Both the position numbers and the translations under genes were made by a program. DNA of 64,000 nt from Subtercola lobariae (GTDB lineage Bacteria; Actinomycetota; Actinomycetes; Actinomycetales; Microbacteriaceae): the NCBI RefSeq assembly GCF_014640255.1, contig NZ_BMGP01000006.1, positions 310,001 through 374,000 on the forward strand. Direction: 5' to 3'. Shown piece by piece: positions 8,190-16,584 of this stretch. The stretch's first letter is position 1; every line of letters starts with the position of its first letter. Under the pieces are notes generated by a model. It had not been told where the DNA came from. It ran no database searches and worked only from the letters and a program-made list of their open reading frames with translations.

Positions 8190-9010
8190 AACCCGGAAAG
8201 ATTCGGCTGGGGCGCTACACCAGCATCGTCATCTTCGGCGTGATCATCGCGCTGCCGCTGCTCTATCTGCTCTCGGGTTCTCTGATGAGCTACAAAGACA
8301 TCGTTCAGTACCCGCCGCGGTTGCTGCCTTCGTCGCCGCAGTGGGACAACTTCGTACAGGCGTTCAACTACCTCACCCCGCAGACCATTGGTAACTCGTT
8401 CGTCTTCGTGGGCGGCGTTCTGATCATTCAGCTCGGCATCTGCTTGCCAGCTGGCTTTGCGCTTTCGAAGATTCCGTTTCGGTGGGCGACCCCGGTTTTC
8501 GCGCTCTTTCTCGTTCCGTTGTTCATGCCGACGAACCTGATCTTGATTCCGACGTACATCGTGACGTTCAAGCTCGGCCTCATCGGCACGTTCTTCGGCA
8601 TGATCTTGCCGGTCGCCGGCCAGGCCTCCATCGGTGTGCTGCTGTTTCGACAGTTCTTCGCCGGGCTGCCGAACGGCCTCATCGAAGCTGCACGCATCGA
8701 CGGCGCCAACTGGTGGCAGGTGTTCACGCGAATCGCGCTGCCGCTGGCGAAGCCGATCATCGCGGCGTACTCAGTGGTCACCTTCTTGACCGCTTGGAAC
8801 CTCTACATTTGGCCGTTGTTGTCTGGGCCAGGCGTCGGTACGCGCGTGCTGACTGTGGCGCTCGCCCCACTCGCGGGTGGCAAATTCTCGTCGATCTCGC
8901 CGTCGATCAGTTTCGCGGCAGCCGTCATCAGCATGCTGCCGGTGCTCATTGTGTTCATCGTGTTCCAGAAATGGTTCACCAAGGGCGTCGCCGGTTCAGG
9001 GCTCGAGTAA
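8186..9010 (+). CDS. ABC sugar permease, MalG/UgpE type
   Basis: 274 residues, six membrane segments. The EAA loop IEAARIDGANWWQVFTRIALPLAKP starts at about residue 166. It pairs with the MalF-type permease (ATGA overlap) to form the channel of a CUT1 importer. It is followed after six bases by the GH78 rhamnosidase gene, which implies that the transported substrate carries alpha-L-rhamnosyl residues. Confidence 0.9.
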   Translation: MKPGKIRLGRYTSIVIFGVIIALPLLYLLSGSLMSYKDIVQYPPRLLPSSPQWDNFVQAFNYLTPQTIGNSFVFVGGVLIIQLGICLPAGFALSKIPFRWATPVFALFLVPLFMPTNLILIPTYIVTFKLGLIGTFFGMILPVAGQASIGVLLFRQFFAGLPNGLIEAARIDGANWWQVFTRIALPLAKPIIAAYSVVTFLTAWNLYIWPLLSGPGVGTRVLTVALAPLAGGKFSSISPSISFAAAVISMLPVLIVFIVFQKWFTKGVAGSGLE

Positions 9011-9016
9011 ACGACC

Positions 9017-11833
9017 GTGACCACTTCACTCGAACGCTCGAGCGTCGAGGGTGAGCCGCACTACCGGGCCTCGGTAGACGGTATTCTTCGCTTCGAGCAG
9101 CTTCAGCCGACCCTACGAACGCGCCTTGGGGGCGGTGGTGAGGGCGACGGCGACGGCTTGAGCGCTGGTATCACCGTTGTCGGTACTGCGAGGCCGCGGT
9201 TGTCGTGGCGGTATGCCTCCGCTGAACCCGGGTGGCGCCAACGCGGGGTCGAGCTCGAACTCACTCGGGCTGATGGGTTTCGCACGGGCATCCATCTCGC
9301 CGGAGACGAACAGGCTCTGGTGGCGTGGCCGTTCGGGCCGTTGACCTCGCGTGAGCGAGTAGCGGTGCGGATGCGCGCGTGCGCCGAGGTTGCTGGTGAG
9401 GCGAGCGACGCGACTGGCGCTACGGCTGGTCACGCCCACGGCGGCAGCAAGGCGGTCGCGGTGGCTGACTCGGCGTGGAGCGCACCCGCCTACGTCGAGG
9501 CCGCCCTGCTCGAACCGGGCGACTGGAGCGCACAGTGGATCACCCCGGCGACCGGCGGCGGCATCTTTGACCCCGCGCCCGTACTCGGCACCCGGTTCGA
9601 CGTCAGCGACGGGCTCGTGGATGCCCGGCTGCGCATCACCGCCCTCGGAATCTTCGAGGCGCGCATCAACGGTGCGCTCGTGAGCGAAGACCACTTCGCT
9701 CCCGGCTGGTCGTCGTACGACCACCGATTGCGTTACCAGAACTACGACGTGACCGCACTGCTGCAGCCCGGCGAGAACGACCTCGAGGCGCTGCTGGGCA
9801 ACGGATGGTATCGCGGCAGAATCGCTTCGTTCAGCTTGCACCGCGGGCATCCGTACGGCGAGAAGCTGGCGTTGCTGGCGCAACTCGAGCTCACGTTCGC
9901 CGATGGGCGGCGCGAGACCATCGGCAGCGACGGCGGTTGGAGCGCCGGTGGCTCGCGGGTGCTGGCCAATGACTTCTACGACGGGCAGACCACCGACCTG
10001 CACCTGCCCGTGCGCCCCGCGCGTGACGGAGCAGTCACGGTTGTGCCGTCGCCCGGGGTCGAACTGGTTGCGCCGGTTGCGCCTGCGGTGCGCGAAACGC
10101 AGACGGTGCCAGCGGTTTCGACCACTCTGACCGCGAGCGGGCGGCTGCTCGTCGACTTCGGGCAGAACGTGGTGGGCTGGGTGCGGTTGCGTGTGCGCGG
10201 GGAGGCCGGCCAGCGCGTCAGCGTTCGCCACGCGGAGGTGCTCGAGAACGGCGAGCTGTCGCTTCGGCCGTTGCGGTCGGCGAAGGTGACCGACACGTAC
10301 ATTCTGGCGGGAACCGGCGATGCCGGCGCCGCTTGGGATGCCGCTGGCGGTGTGGCTGGTGTGGCTGGTGCGGCTGGTGCCGCCGGCGTGGCGAGCGTGG
10401 CTGCCGAACTCGGCGAGCTTCTCGAGCCGAACCTCGTGTTTCATGGTTTTCGCTACATCGACATCGACGGCCTGAATGCCGCGGAGGATCCCGCCACCGA
10501 ACTGCTCAGCGTCGAAGCCGTCGTGCTCGGCAGCGACCTCGAACGCACCGGCTGGTTCGAGACCTCGAGTGTCGAGCTCAACCAACTCCACCAGAACGTG
10601 GTGTGGGGCATGCGAGGCAACTTTCTCGACGTGCCCACCGACTGCCCGCAGCGCGACGAACGACTCGGCTGGACGGGCGACATTCAAGTATTCGCCCCCA
10701 CCGCGACCAGCCTTTTCGACGTCTCCGGTTTTCTGAGCTCATGGCTCGCCGACCTCGCCGCCGACCAGCTGCCCGATGGCACCGTGCCCGCCGTGATTCC
10801 GCGCGTCTTTCTCGAAGAGAAGCCGCTTGCGGGCTGGGGTGACGCAGCGGTCATCGTTCCGTGGGCGCTGTATGAGGCGTACGGCGACCGCGCCATTCTC
10901 GAACGCCAGTACCCGAGCATGACTCGGTGGCACGACCGCGTGACCGCCGACACCACCGACAATCTCTGGCTGGGTGGTGACCAGTTGGGTGACTGGCTCG
11001 ATCCACTCGCGCCGCCAGATGCGCCCGCCAAAGCACAAGCCGACCCTGATGTTGTGGCGAGCGCGTACTACGCGAGATCGATAGACCTGTTGGCCCGAGT
11101 GGCTGCGGTGCTTGGCCGACACGATGAGGCCGAGCGGTACGAGCGCTTGGCCACGGGCATCCGTGCCGCCTTCAATAGAGAGTTCGTGTCGCCTGAAGGC
11201 ATCGTGCGAAGCGACTGCCAGACCGTCTATGCGCTCGCCATTCGGTGGCGACTCATCACCGACGCAGACGTGCTGGCGCTCGCCGGTCAGCGGCTTCGTG
11301 AACTCGTCGACGAGCGAAACTTCACCGTGGCCACGGGTTTCTTGGGCACTCCGGTGATTCTCGATGCGCTGCTCGACGCCGGCCAGCTCGACGCGGCATA
11401 TGCGATGGTGCTCGGGCACGAGCATCCGTCGTGGCTGTATTCGGTCGACCTCGGCGCTACCACCGTGTGGGAGCGATGGGACAGCCTGCTGCCCGACGGC
11501 TCGGTGAACCCGGGCGAAATGACGTCGTTCAACCACTACGCGTTCGGTGCGGTGGCCGACTGGATGCACAGGGTGATCGGCGGGCTCACCCCCACGTCAC
11601 CCGGCTATCGTGACGTAAGCATCGCGCCGCGCCTCGGCGGCGACCTCACCTCAGCGAGCATCTCGCACCTCTCGCCCTTCGGGCTGATCGCGGCCGACTG
11701 GTGCCTCAACGGCGGCGTCTTCGCCCTCGCGCTCACCGTGCCGGTGGGCGTCACCGCGGCCGTGACTCTGCCCTCGGGCGAGCACCACCGCGTCACCCAC
11801 GGCGAGCACGTCTTCACCTGCGACGTGCCCTAG
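9017..11833 (+). CDS. Alpha-L-rhamnosidase, GH78 (first copy)
   Basis: 938 residues from GTG 9017, no signal peptide, so it is intracellular and acts on imported substrate. The N-terminal beta-domains (Bac_rhamnosid_N: GDWSAQWITPA...) lead into the (alpha/alpha)6 catalytic domain with DCPQRDERLGWTGD. Glu548 in DERLGW is the expected general acid and Glu819 in VWERWDSL the expected base of inverting GH78 enzymes. A Gly/Ala/Val repeat (VAGVAGAAGAAGVA, about residues 440-460) interrupts the beta-domain and looks like a lineage-specific insertion. It is the last gene of the transport operon. It releases L-rhamnose from the non-reducing end of glycans or glycosides. Confidence 0.92.
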   Translation: MTTSLERSSVEGEPHYRASVDGILRFEQLQPTLRTRLGGGGEGDGDGLSAGITVVGTARPRLSWRYASAEPGWRQRGVELELTRADGFRTGIHLAGDEQALVAWPFGPLTSRERVAVRMRACAEVAGEASDATGATAGHAHGGSKAVAVADSAWSAPAYVEAALLEPGDWSAQWITPATGGGIFDPAPVLGTRFDVSDGLVDARLRITALGIFEARINGALVSEDHFAPGWSSYDHRLRYQNYDVTALLQPGENDLEALLGNGWYRGRIASFSLHRGHPYGEKLALLAQLELTFADGRRETIGSDGGWSAGGSRVLANDFYDGQTTDLHLPVRPARDGAVTVVPSPGVELVAPVAPAVRETQTVPAVSTTLTASGRLLVDFGQNVVGWVRLRVRGEAGQRVSVRHAEVLENGELSLRPLRSAKVTDTYILAGTGDAGAAWDAAGGVAGVAGAAGAAGVASVAAELGELLEPNLVFHGFRYIDIDGLNAAEDPATELLSVEAVVLGSDLERTGWFETSSVELNQLHQNVVWGMRGNFLDVPTDCPQRDERLGWTGDIQVFAPTATSLFDVSGFLSSWLADLAADQLPDGTVPAVIPRVFLEEKPLAGWGDAAVIVPWALYEAYGDRAILERQYPSMTRWHDRVTADTTDNLWLGGDQLGDWLDPLAPPDAPAKAQADPDVVASAYYARSIDLLARVAAVLGRHDEAERYERLATGIRAAFNREFVSPEGIVRSDCQTVYALAIRWRLITDADVLALAGQRLRELVDERNFTVATGFLGTPVILDALLDAGQLDAAYAMVLGHEHPSWLYSVDLGATTVWERWDSLLPDGSVNPGEMTSFNHYAFGAVADWMHRVIGGLTPTSPGYRDVSIAPRLGGDLTSASISHLSPFGLIAADWCLNGGVFALALTVPVGVTAAVTLPSGEHHRVTHGEHVFTCDVP

Positions 11834-11869
11834 CCAGCTGCACCTCCAGCGAAAGCGGAGAGCACGCCC

Positions 11870-11885
11870 CTCATCATATAATGAG
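11870..11885 (+). promoter_or_regulatory. Promoter and palindrome of the TAC cassette
   Basis: A consensus -10 box TATAAT (11877-11882) lies inside an inverted repeat CTCAT...ATGAG. Such an arrangement fits autorepression by the HTH antitoxin encoded two genes on. Transcription would start near 11889, just before the toxin ATG at 11898. No clear -35 is seen, and the role is inferred. Confidence 0.5.
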
Positions 11886-11897
11886 TAATGATCGTTG

Positions 11898-12341
11898 ATG
11901 CGATCGCAAGGCTGGCTCACGTGCCTCGCGGCGGATCATGCTGAGGGCGAGCCCTGGCCAGACGAACGGCAGCCTGATGACGTGGTGAAGCTCATGGCGA
12001 TAGTGATGAAATTTGCAGATGACGGCACACCGGCCCATAGCACCGCCGCGCAGGTGCTCGAAGACGGCGTGTGGGAGTTCAAGGTCAGTAGAAAGCGCTT
12101 CACGTTCTACGACACCGACGGAACCGGATCGTTTCAGCCAAAACATCGAATCAGGAATCGTGACGCGTCTCCACATCGTGAGGACGACTATTGGTGGTTC
12201 CCCGATTTCGACGACTCCGTTCGACTCGGCTTCGTTTTTGCTAAGACAGGCCAGACCGCAGGCCAGAACAACATTCATGAGTCGATTCGAGTGAGAAAAG
12301 AGGACTTGAGCCATGACGAAAATCCAGCCATCGAAGGCTGA
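11898..12341 (+). CDS. HigB/RelE-like toxin of a TAC module (putative)
   Basis: 147 residues from ATG 11898 (a shorter form from ATG 11994 is possible). The core DGVWEFKVSRKRFTFYDTDG and the C-terminal GFVFAKTGQTAGQNNIHESIRV follow the phage Gp49/HigB pattern (ILELR...FRVLFF, then AFYKxxQKTPKxxI). In that family the protein is a ribosome-dependent mRNA interferase. An insertion of about 25 residues (KHRIRNRD...WWFPDFDD) separates the two halves. It overlaps the antitoxin gene by 29 bp. The resemblance is by motif only. Neighbouring HTH and SecB-like genes in the order known from Mycobacterium tuberculosis Rv1955-Rv1957 strengthen the call. Confidence 0.6.
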   Translation: MRSQGWLTCLAADHAEGEPWPDERQPDDVVKLMAIVMKFADDGTPAHSTAAQVLEDGVWEFKVSRKRFTFYDTDGTGSFQPKHRIRNRDASPHREDDYWWFPDFDDSVRLGFVFAKTGQTAGQNNIHESIRVRKEDLSHDENPAIEG

Positions 12342-12900
12342 CGCGCCTGCTAGGCGGTCACGTCGTCGAGCCGCCGACGACAATCGGGTGTCTCTCTTAG
12401 ACGAGATGGAAGCCGACCCGTCGGTCGCAGTCGAATTGGCAGCAGCCTCGCTGATGAATCAATTCCATTCCTTGCTTCAGTCAGCTTTTCAGAATCGACC
12501 AGACATCAGCCAGGCCGCGTTGGCGCAGCTGCTGCACGTTTCCGCAGGCAGAGTCTCGCAGGTGCTCGGGGGTGAGGAGAATTTGAGGGTCTCCACCGTA
12601 GGTCGATACGCACGAGCGCTGGGGTATGACGTCTCCGTCTCCTTCGTTCCGCGCGAGCGAGTCGCCCCTCCGCTCAGTTCGAACCGTCGCGGTGCGGGCT
12701 CTGAATGGAATGACCTGTACGCTTCTGTCGTTTCAGATGGGCAACATCAGGCGCCACAATTCACTATTTCGCCCGCCCTCCCGGCAGCCATTCAGACGGT
12801 CGGGCCCCAGATTCATGTTGGACGAATCGATATAGACCGCACGGCGATTGCGTACGAGCTGCTTCGCCCAGAAGGCGCGCAGCGGGAGTCAATAAAGTGA
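12313..12900 (+). CDS. HigA-like HTH antitoxin with C-terminal extension
   Basis: 195 residues; ATG 12313 with AGAGGA upstream. A Cro/C1-type HTH is visible (ISQAALAQLLHVSAGRVSQVLGG, then LRVSTVGRYARALGYDVSVSF). The N-terminal 30 residues are basic and disordered. The roughly 80-residue tail after the HTH contains the aromatic stretch EWNDLYASVV. In TAC systems such a tail is the chaperone-addiction (ChAD) segment, which makes the antitoxin aggregation-prone until SecB-like protein binds. That function is inferred from gene order. It probably binds the palindrome at 11870-11885. Confidence 0.68.
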   Translation: MTKIQPSKADAPARRSRRRAADDNRVSLLDEMEADPSVAVELAAASLMNQFHSLLQSAFQNRPDISQAALAQLLHVSAGRVSQVLGGEENLRVSTVGRYARALGYDVSVSFVPRERVAPPLSSNRRGAGSEWNDLYASVVSDGQHQAPQFTISPALPAAIQTVGPQIHVGRIDIDRTAIAYELLRPEGAQRESIK

Positions 12901-13343
12901 CCGACGAACTGAGTTTTTCGATCACCGACGTGGTCGTGCTTGAAACGTACTCCCGGCGTCGAGCGAATATTCAAACCGACGGTGTTACCGCGGAGATCAA
13001 TTTCGAAGTAGTGCTCGCCACCATCGCAGTGAGTACGAATGCCCTCTATGTCGAGTCGCAGTATGTCGTCACACTTCGCGCGGAGAAGGACGCCGCTGGC
13101 GACCCTGAGCTGGCGCTCGCTCGCACAAGGGTCGGCGTGGTGATGGCTCCCAGTCGGCCCATCTCAGCCGAAGAGGTAGACGATGGGTCACTCCTTCCGT
13201 CTCAGCAACTCGCAAATCAGGCGGCCCAGCCGTATCACCGTCAATCGCTCCTGCACTTGTTCGTGCAGCTGGGTATGCCGCCCTTCATGCTTCCGGCCGA
13301 ATTCGCTGCATCCGTAAGCGATCACTCTGTGCTCAAGGCTTAG
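12897..13343 (+). CDS. SecB-like chaperone of a TAC module
   Basis: 148 residues; GTG 12897 overlaps the antitoxin stop as GTGA. Weak but ordered SecB features are seen: beta-strand pattern IQTDGVTAEINFEVVLATIAV, then YVVTLRAEKDA, then the C-terminal QPYHRQSLLHLFVQLGMPPFMLPAEF. That last part lines up with the SecB/Rv1957 helix PYxRExxxDLxxRxGxPPLxL. Solitary SecB-like genes directly behind a HigBA pair are the mark of toxin-antitoxin-chaperone systems. Its role would be to fold and protect the antitoxin. The MFS gene converges from the right, 62 bases away. Confidence 0.62.
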   Translation: MTDELSFSITDVVVLETYSRRRANIQTDGVTAEINFEVVLATIAVSTNALYVESQYVVTLRAEKDAAGDPELALARTRVGVVMAPSRPISAEEVDDGSLLPSQQLANQAAQPYHRQSLLHLFVQLGMPPFMLPAEFAASVSDHSVLKA

Positions 13344-13405
13344 GCAAAACAGACGCGGAGAAGTGCCCGGCTCTTCGGTGGAGGCGAGCCGCAGTCGGGC
13401 GCGGG

Positions 13406-14815
13406 TTAGTGGAAGGCGTGGCCGAGGGGGATGCGACGGGCGAAGTACGACGCGCACGCGGTGATGAGCGCCCCGAGGCCCAGCGCGATGGCCATTTGGC
13501 CGGCGAGAGCGGAGGGGTTCACTGCGGTGAGGCTCGTGTTGCCGCCGCCGATGGCCGCCGCCGCGATGCCGGTGATCAGCGCCAGACCCACCGACGACCC
13601 GACCTGGCCCGAGGTGGTGATCAGGCCGCCGGCAAGGCCCGCGCGGTGCGGCGGCAGCGAGCGAGTGGATGCCGCGGTCAGCACCACCACGGCCGTGCTC
13701 GCCCCCACCGCCTCGAGCACGATCAACGGAACCATCACGTAGAACGGCGGCTCGAACAGCGCCACCACGGCCAGCAGCGCGAGCGCGATCGCCGCCACCA
13801 GCGGCGCCGCAGTTCGAACGCTCTTCTCGCCGAGCCTTGTGATGACCCGCGGAACGAGCTTGCTCGTCACCGCCCCCGCCACCGCAGAGGGCAGCAGCCA
13901 CAGCGCGGTCTGCACGGGGCTCAACCCGGTTACGATCTGCGCGTACAGCGACGTGTAGAACCCCATCACCGAAAGCCCGGCGATGAGCAAGATCGCGGCT
14001 CCGTTGGTGATTCCCACCCGCTTCGTGAACACGATCGCCAGGGGCAGAATCGGATGCTCGCTGCGCCGTTCGACCAGAACGAACACTCCGAGCGCCAGCA
14101 GCGCGACCACCGCACCTGCCAGACGAATCTGAATCTCGACCGAACTCGTCACGGCGAGCGTGACGCAACTGATGCCCACCAGAAACAGAAACGAACCGGG
14201 AATGTCGAAGTGCGCGCGCCGCAAGCGCTCTTCGCTCACCTGTCGCCTGCGGCCGATGTTTCGGGTCATCAGCAGCAGAACCGGGGCGATGGCGACGTTG
14301 ATGAGCAGGGTCCAGCGCCAGTCGAGCACCTGCGTAAGCGTGCCGCCGACGAGTGCCCCGACCGTGCCGCCGACGGTGGCCGTCACCGACCAGGTGGCGA
14401 TGGCGCGTTCGCGATCGTGCCCCGGCGAAGTCGAATCGGTGAGTAGAGCGAGCCCTGCCGGGGAGAGCAGGGCCGCGCCAAAGCCCTGCATTACCCGGAA
14501 GAAGAGCAACCATCCGAACGTGGGCGAGAGCCCCGCGCCAAGGCTCGCGAGGGCGAACAGCCCCAGCCCGAACCGCAGGCAGGGCACCGCGCCGAACAGA
14601 TCGGCGATGCGCCCGCCCAGCAGCAGGCTGCCGGCGACGGCCAACGCATAGGCGTTCGCGACCCACGGCAGGCTGGCTACGGGTACGTTCAGGTCGGCCG
14701 CGAGCGACGGCAGCGCGATGGTGAGCACGGCGCCATCGAGCACAACGATCAGCTGCGTTACCGATGCCACGGCGACGGCGCGGCCCGAATGCGCCGCCGA
14801 ATGAATCGCCGTCAT
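13406..14815 (-). CDS. MFS transporter, DHA2 (14-TM) family
   Basis: 469 residues with about 14 hydrophobic segments. Motif A, GGRIADLFGAVP, follows TM2, and a long hydrophobic pair in the middle separates the two halves. The N-terminal DGAVLTIALPSLAADL...LPWVANAYAL is the DHA2 signature. These are proton-driven drug exporters as a rule. Here the gene is the last of a four-gene overlapping operon with GH78 and GH43 enzymes (its ATG overlaps the GH43 stop as ATGA), so an oligosaccharide or glycoside importer/exporter is possible. Substrate not determinable. Confidence 0.82.
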   Translation of the reverse strand: MTAIHSAAHSGRAVAVASVTQLIVVLDGAVLTIALPSLAADLNVPVASLPWVANAYALAVAGSLLLGGRIADLFGAVPCLRFGLGLFALASLGAGLSPTFGWLLFFRVMQGFGAALLSPAGLALLTDSTSPGHDRERAIATWSVTATVGGTVGALVGGTLTQVLDWRWTLLINVAIAPVLLLMTRNIGRRRQVSEERLRRAHFDIPGSFLFLVGISCVTLAVTSSVEIQIRLAGAVVALLALGVFVLVERRSEHPILPLAIVFTKRVGITNGAAILLIAGLSVMGFYTSLYAQIVTGLSPVQTALWLLPSAVAGAVTSKLVPRVITRLGEKSVRTAAPLVAAIALALLAVVALFEPPFYVMVPLIVLEAVGASTAVVVLTAASTRSLPPHRAGLAGGLITTSGQVGSSVGLALITGIAAAAIGGGNTSLTAVNPSALAGQMAIALGLGALITACASYFARRIPLGHAFH

Positions 14816-16584
14816 CGACCGCGAGTACTGCCTGTGGGTGCTCCAACGTCGGCGAACGAGGTGAACGAGTACGACGTGGCCGTCACGCCGCTGAACCGCG
14901 CAGGCTCGATGCCTGTGGCGGTGCCGTTAATCGCGACCAGGGCGAACCGAACTCCCACGAAGGTCTCTGCGGTTTCGGCCGAGAGAAGCCGGGCGGTTCC
15001 TCTCCCAACCTCGGTCAAGGCGCCGGGCGCTGCCGCGTCGCCGAGGCGAATCGAGAATGCGTACGCCGCGGCCGTCGCTTCGATGCGAAACAAAACCGAG
15101 CCGCTAGCCGCGCCGAGGTCGATGACAGCCTCCGAGGTGAGATCGTCGAGGGTTCGAGTGAAGCGCGCCTGGTGTGAACCATCGGCGAGAGTCGAGACGA
15201 GCAGCGAGAAGTAGTGGTTCTCGTCGCCGTAGGCCGCGATTCCGGCCGCAGCCGGCGCATCCGGAATCGAGTCGAGCGTCGCCTCGAACACCGCATCGTC
15301 TTCACGCTGCGCGAGAAAGACCGCACCGAGTGCGATGGTGCCGCCGTTGCTCGCAAGGTCTGTGCCGAACGGCAGACTCACGCTATCGACAGTCTGCGCG
15401 CTAACGGCGGCAACGGGTGCGCCGGCACCCGCGGGGGTCACCTCCGGCCCGGTAGCCGCCGTGCTGTTGACCACGTTCGCGTCTACACCGCTGCGCTCGC
15501 TGAAGCCTTGCGCGTCGAGGCCGTCGGGCGCGATACCTACCGTGTTCCACCCCGCACGCCAGAATCCGTGCGCAGCGCGAATGATGTCGAGCGGGATCTC
15601 TCTCGCAGTGACGGCCGAACTCGCGACCGAGGCGCCGGGCAGAGCGCGCCCGGGCCTCACCACGAGTTCGGTGGTTCCCGCGCTACCGATCACCGGCCAT
15701 CCGTCGACCCAGTCGACTGGAAGCAGAAACGTCTCGCGTCCGAGGTTGTGGTGCGACACGAAGCCGCCGTGTGCGAGGTGCCGCGTGCCGAGGCAGACTG
15801 CCCACCACGATCCGTCGGGCGCGTCGACCAACTCGGCGTGACCGAGGGTCTGAATGGGATGCCCGACCCGGTTGCGATGCGTCAGAACCGGGTTGTTCGG
15901 GGCGGGCTCGAACGGCCCCCACGGCGAACGGCTCCTCGCGCACGACTGCATGTGCCCCTTCCAGCTGCCGCCCTCGGCGCTGAACAGGTAGTACCAGTAG
16001 CCGATGCGGTACAGGTGCGGGCCTTCGATGTCGTTGGTGACGAATCCGCCGTAGTTCTGGGTCAGTTCGCGCAGTTCACCGAGTTCACCGGTTGTGATGT
16101 TGAGTTCGGCCTGAACGACCGGGCCCAGCCGCCCATCGGCCCGGGGCGCGAGCGTGCGACGGGTGTAGTACCAGGTTCCGTTGTCGTAGAGCAGCGAGGG
16201 GTCGAAGGCGACGGTGTCGATCCAGACGGCGTCAGACCACTCGCCCGCCGGATCGGTGGTGCTCACCACGAAGTTGCCCTGCTCGTCTGCGACATTCGTG
16301 CACACCAGGTAGAACGTGCCCTCGGCGTAGCGCAGGGTTGGTGCGAAGAGCATGAGACCGCCGGGCTTGCCGTCGCGACGGTACTGGGCAGGCCGAGTGA
16401 TGGCGCCGCCGATGATGCGCCAGTTCACCAGATCGGTGGAATGCCGAATCGTCACCCCGGGCAAGAAGTTGAACGTCGAGGTGGCGAGGTAGAAGTCGTC
16501 GCCCACTCGAATCAGCGAAGGGTCGGGCGCAGTGCCTTTGACCACAGGGTTCTCGTACACGGTTTCGGTCACGGTGTCAGACAC
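14812..16584 (-). CDS. GH43 glycosidase, xylosidase/arabinofuranosidase type (first)
   Basis: 590 residues; GTG 16584 chosen because AGAAGGA lies 5 bases upstream and the conserved domain begins 10 residues later. The five-bladed propeller carries the three GH43 carboxylates: Asp21 (APDPSL, base), Asp128 (AFDPSL, pKa modulator) and Glu187 (IEGPHLY, acid). The C-terminal about 220 residues are the concanavalin-like GH43 C2 domain, interrupted by an Ala/Gly/Pro-rich insert. No signal peptide. It probably removes beta-xylosyl or alpha-arabinosyl groups from imported oligomers. It overlaps the second GH43 gene by 8 bp and the MFS gene by 4 bp. Confidence 0.88.
   Translation of the reverse strand: MSDTVTETVYENPVVKGTAPDPSLIRVGDDFYLATSTFNFLPGVTIRHSTDLVNWRIIGGAITRPAQYRRDGKPGGLMLFAPTLRYAEGTFYLVCTNVADEQGNFVVSTTDPAGEWSDAVWIDTVAFDPSLLYDNGTWYYTRRTLAPRADGRLGPVVQAELNITTGELGELRELTQNYGGFVTNDIEGPHLYRIGYWYYLFSAEGGSWKGHMQSCARSRSPWGPFEPAPNNPVLTHRNRVGHPIQTLGHAELVDAPDGSWWAVCLGTRHLAHGGFVSHHNLGRETFLLPVDWVDGWPVIGSAGTTELVVRPGRALPGASVASSAVTAREIPLDIIRAAHGFWRAGWNTVGIAPDGLDAQGFSERSGVDANVVNSTAATGPEVTPAGAGAPVAAVSAQTVDSVSLPFGTDLASNGGTIALGAVFLAQREDDAVFEATLDSIPDAPAAAGIAAYGDENHYFSLLVSTLADGSHQARFTRTLDDLTSEAVIDLGAASGSVLFRIEATAAAYAFSIRLGDAAAPGALTEVGRGTARLLSAETAETFVGVRFALVAINGTATGIEPARFSGVTATSYSFTSFADVGAPTGSTRGR

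Noticed and set aside
11898-12341. First TAC gene as a stand-alone hypothetical protein
   Set aside because: The 29-bp overlap with an HTH gene and the QT...NNIHESI end fit a HigB-type toxin better, although divergence leaves doubt.
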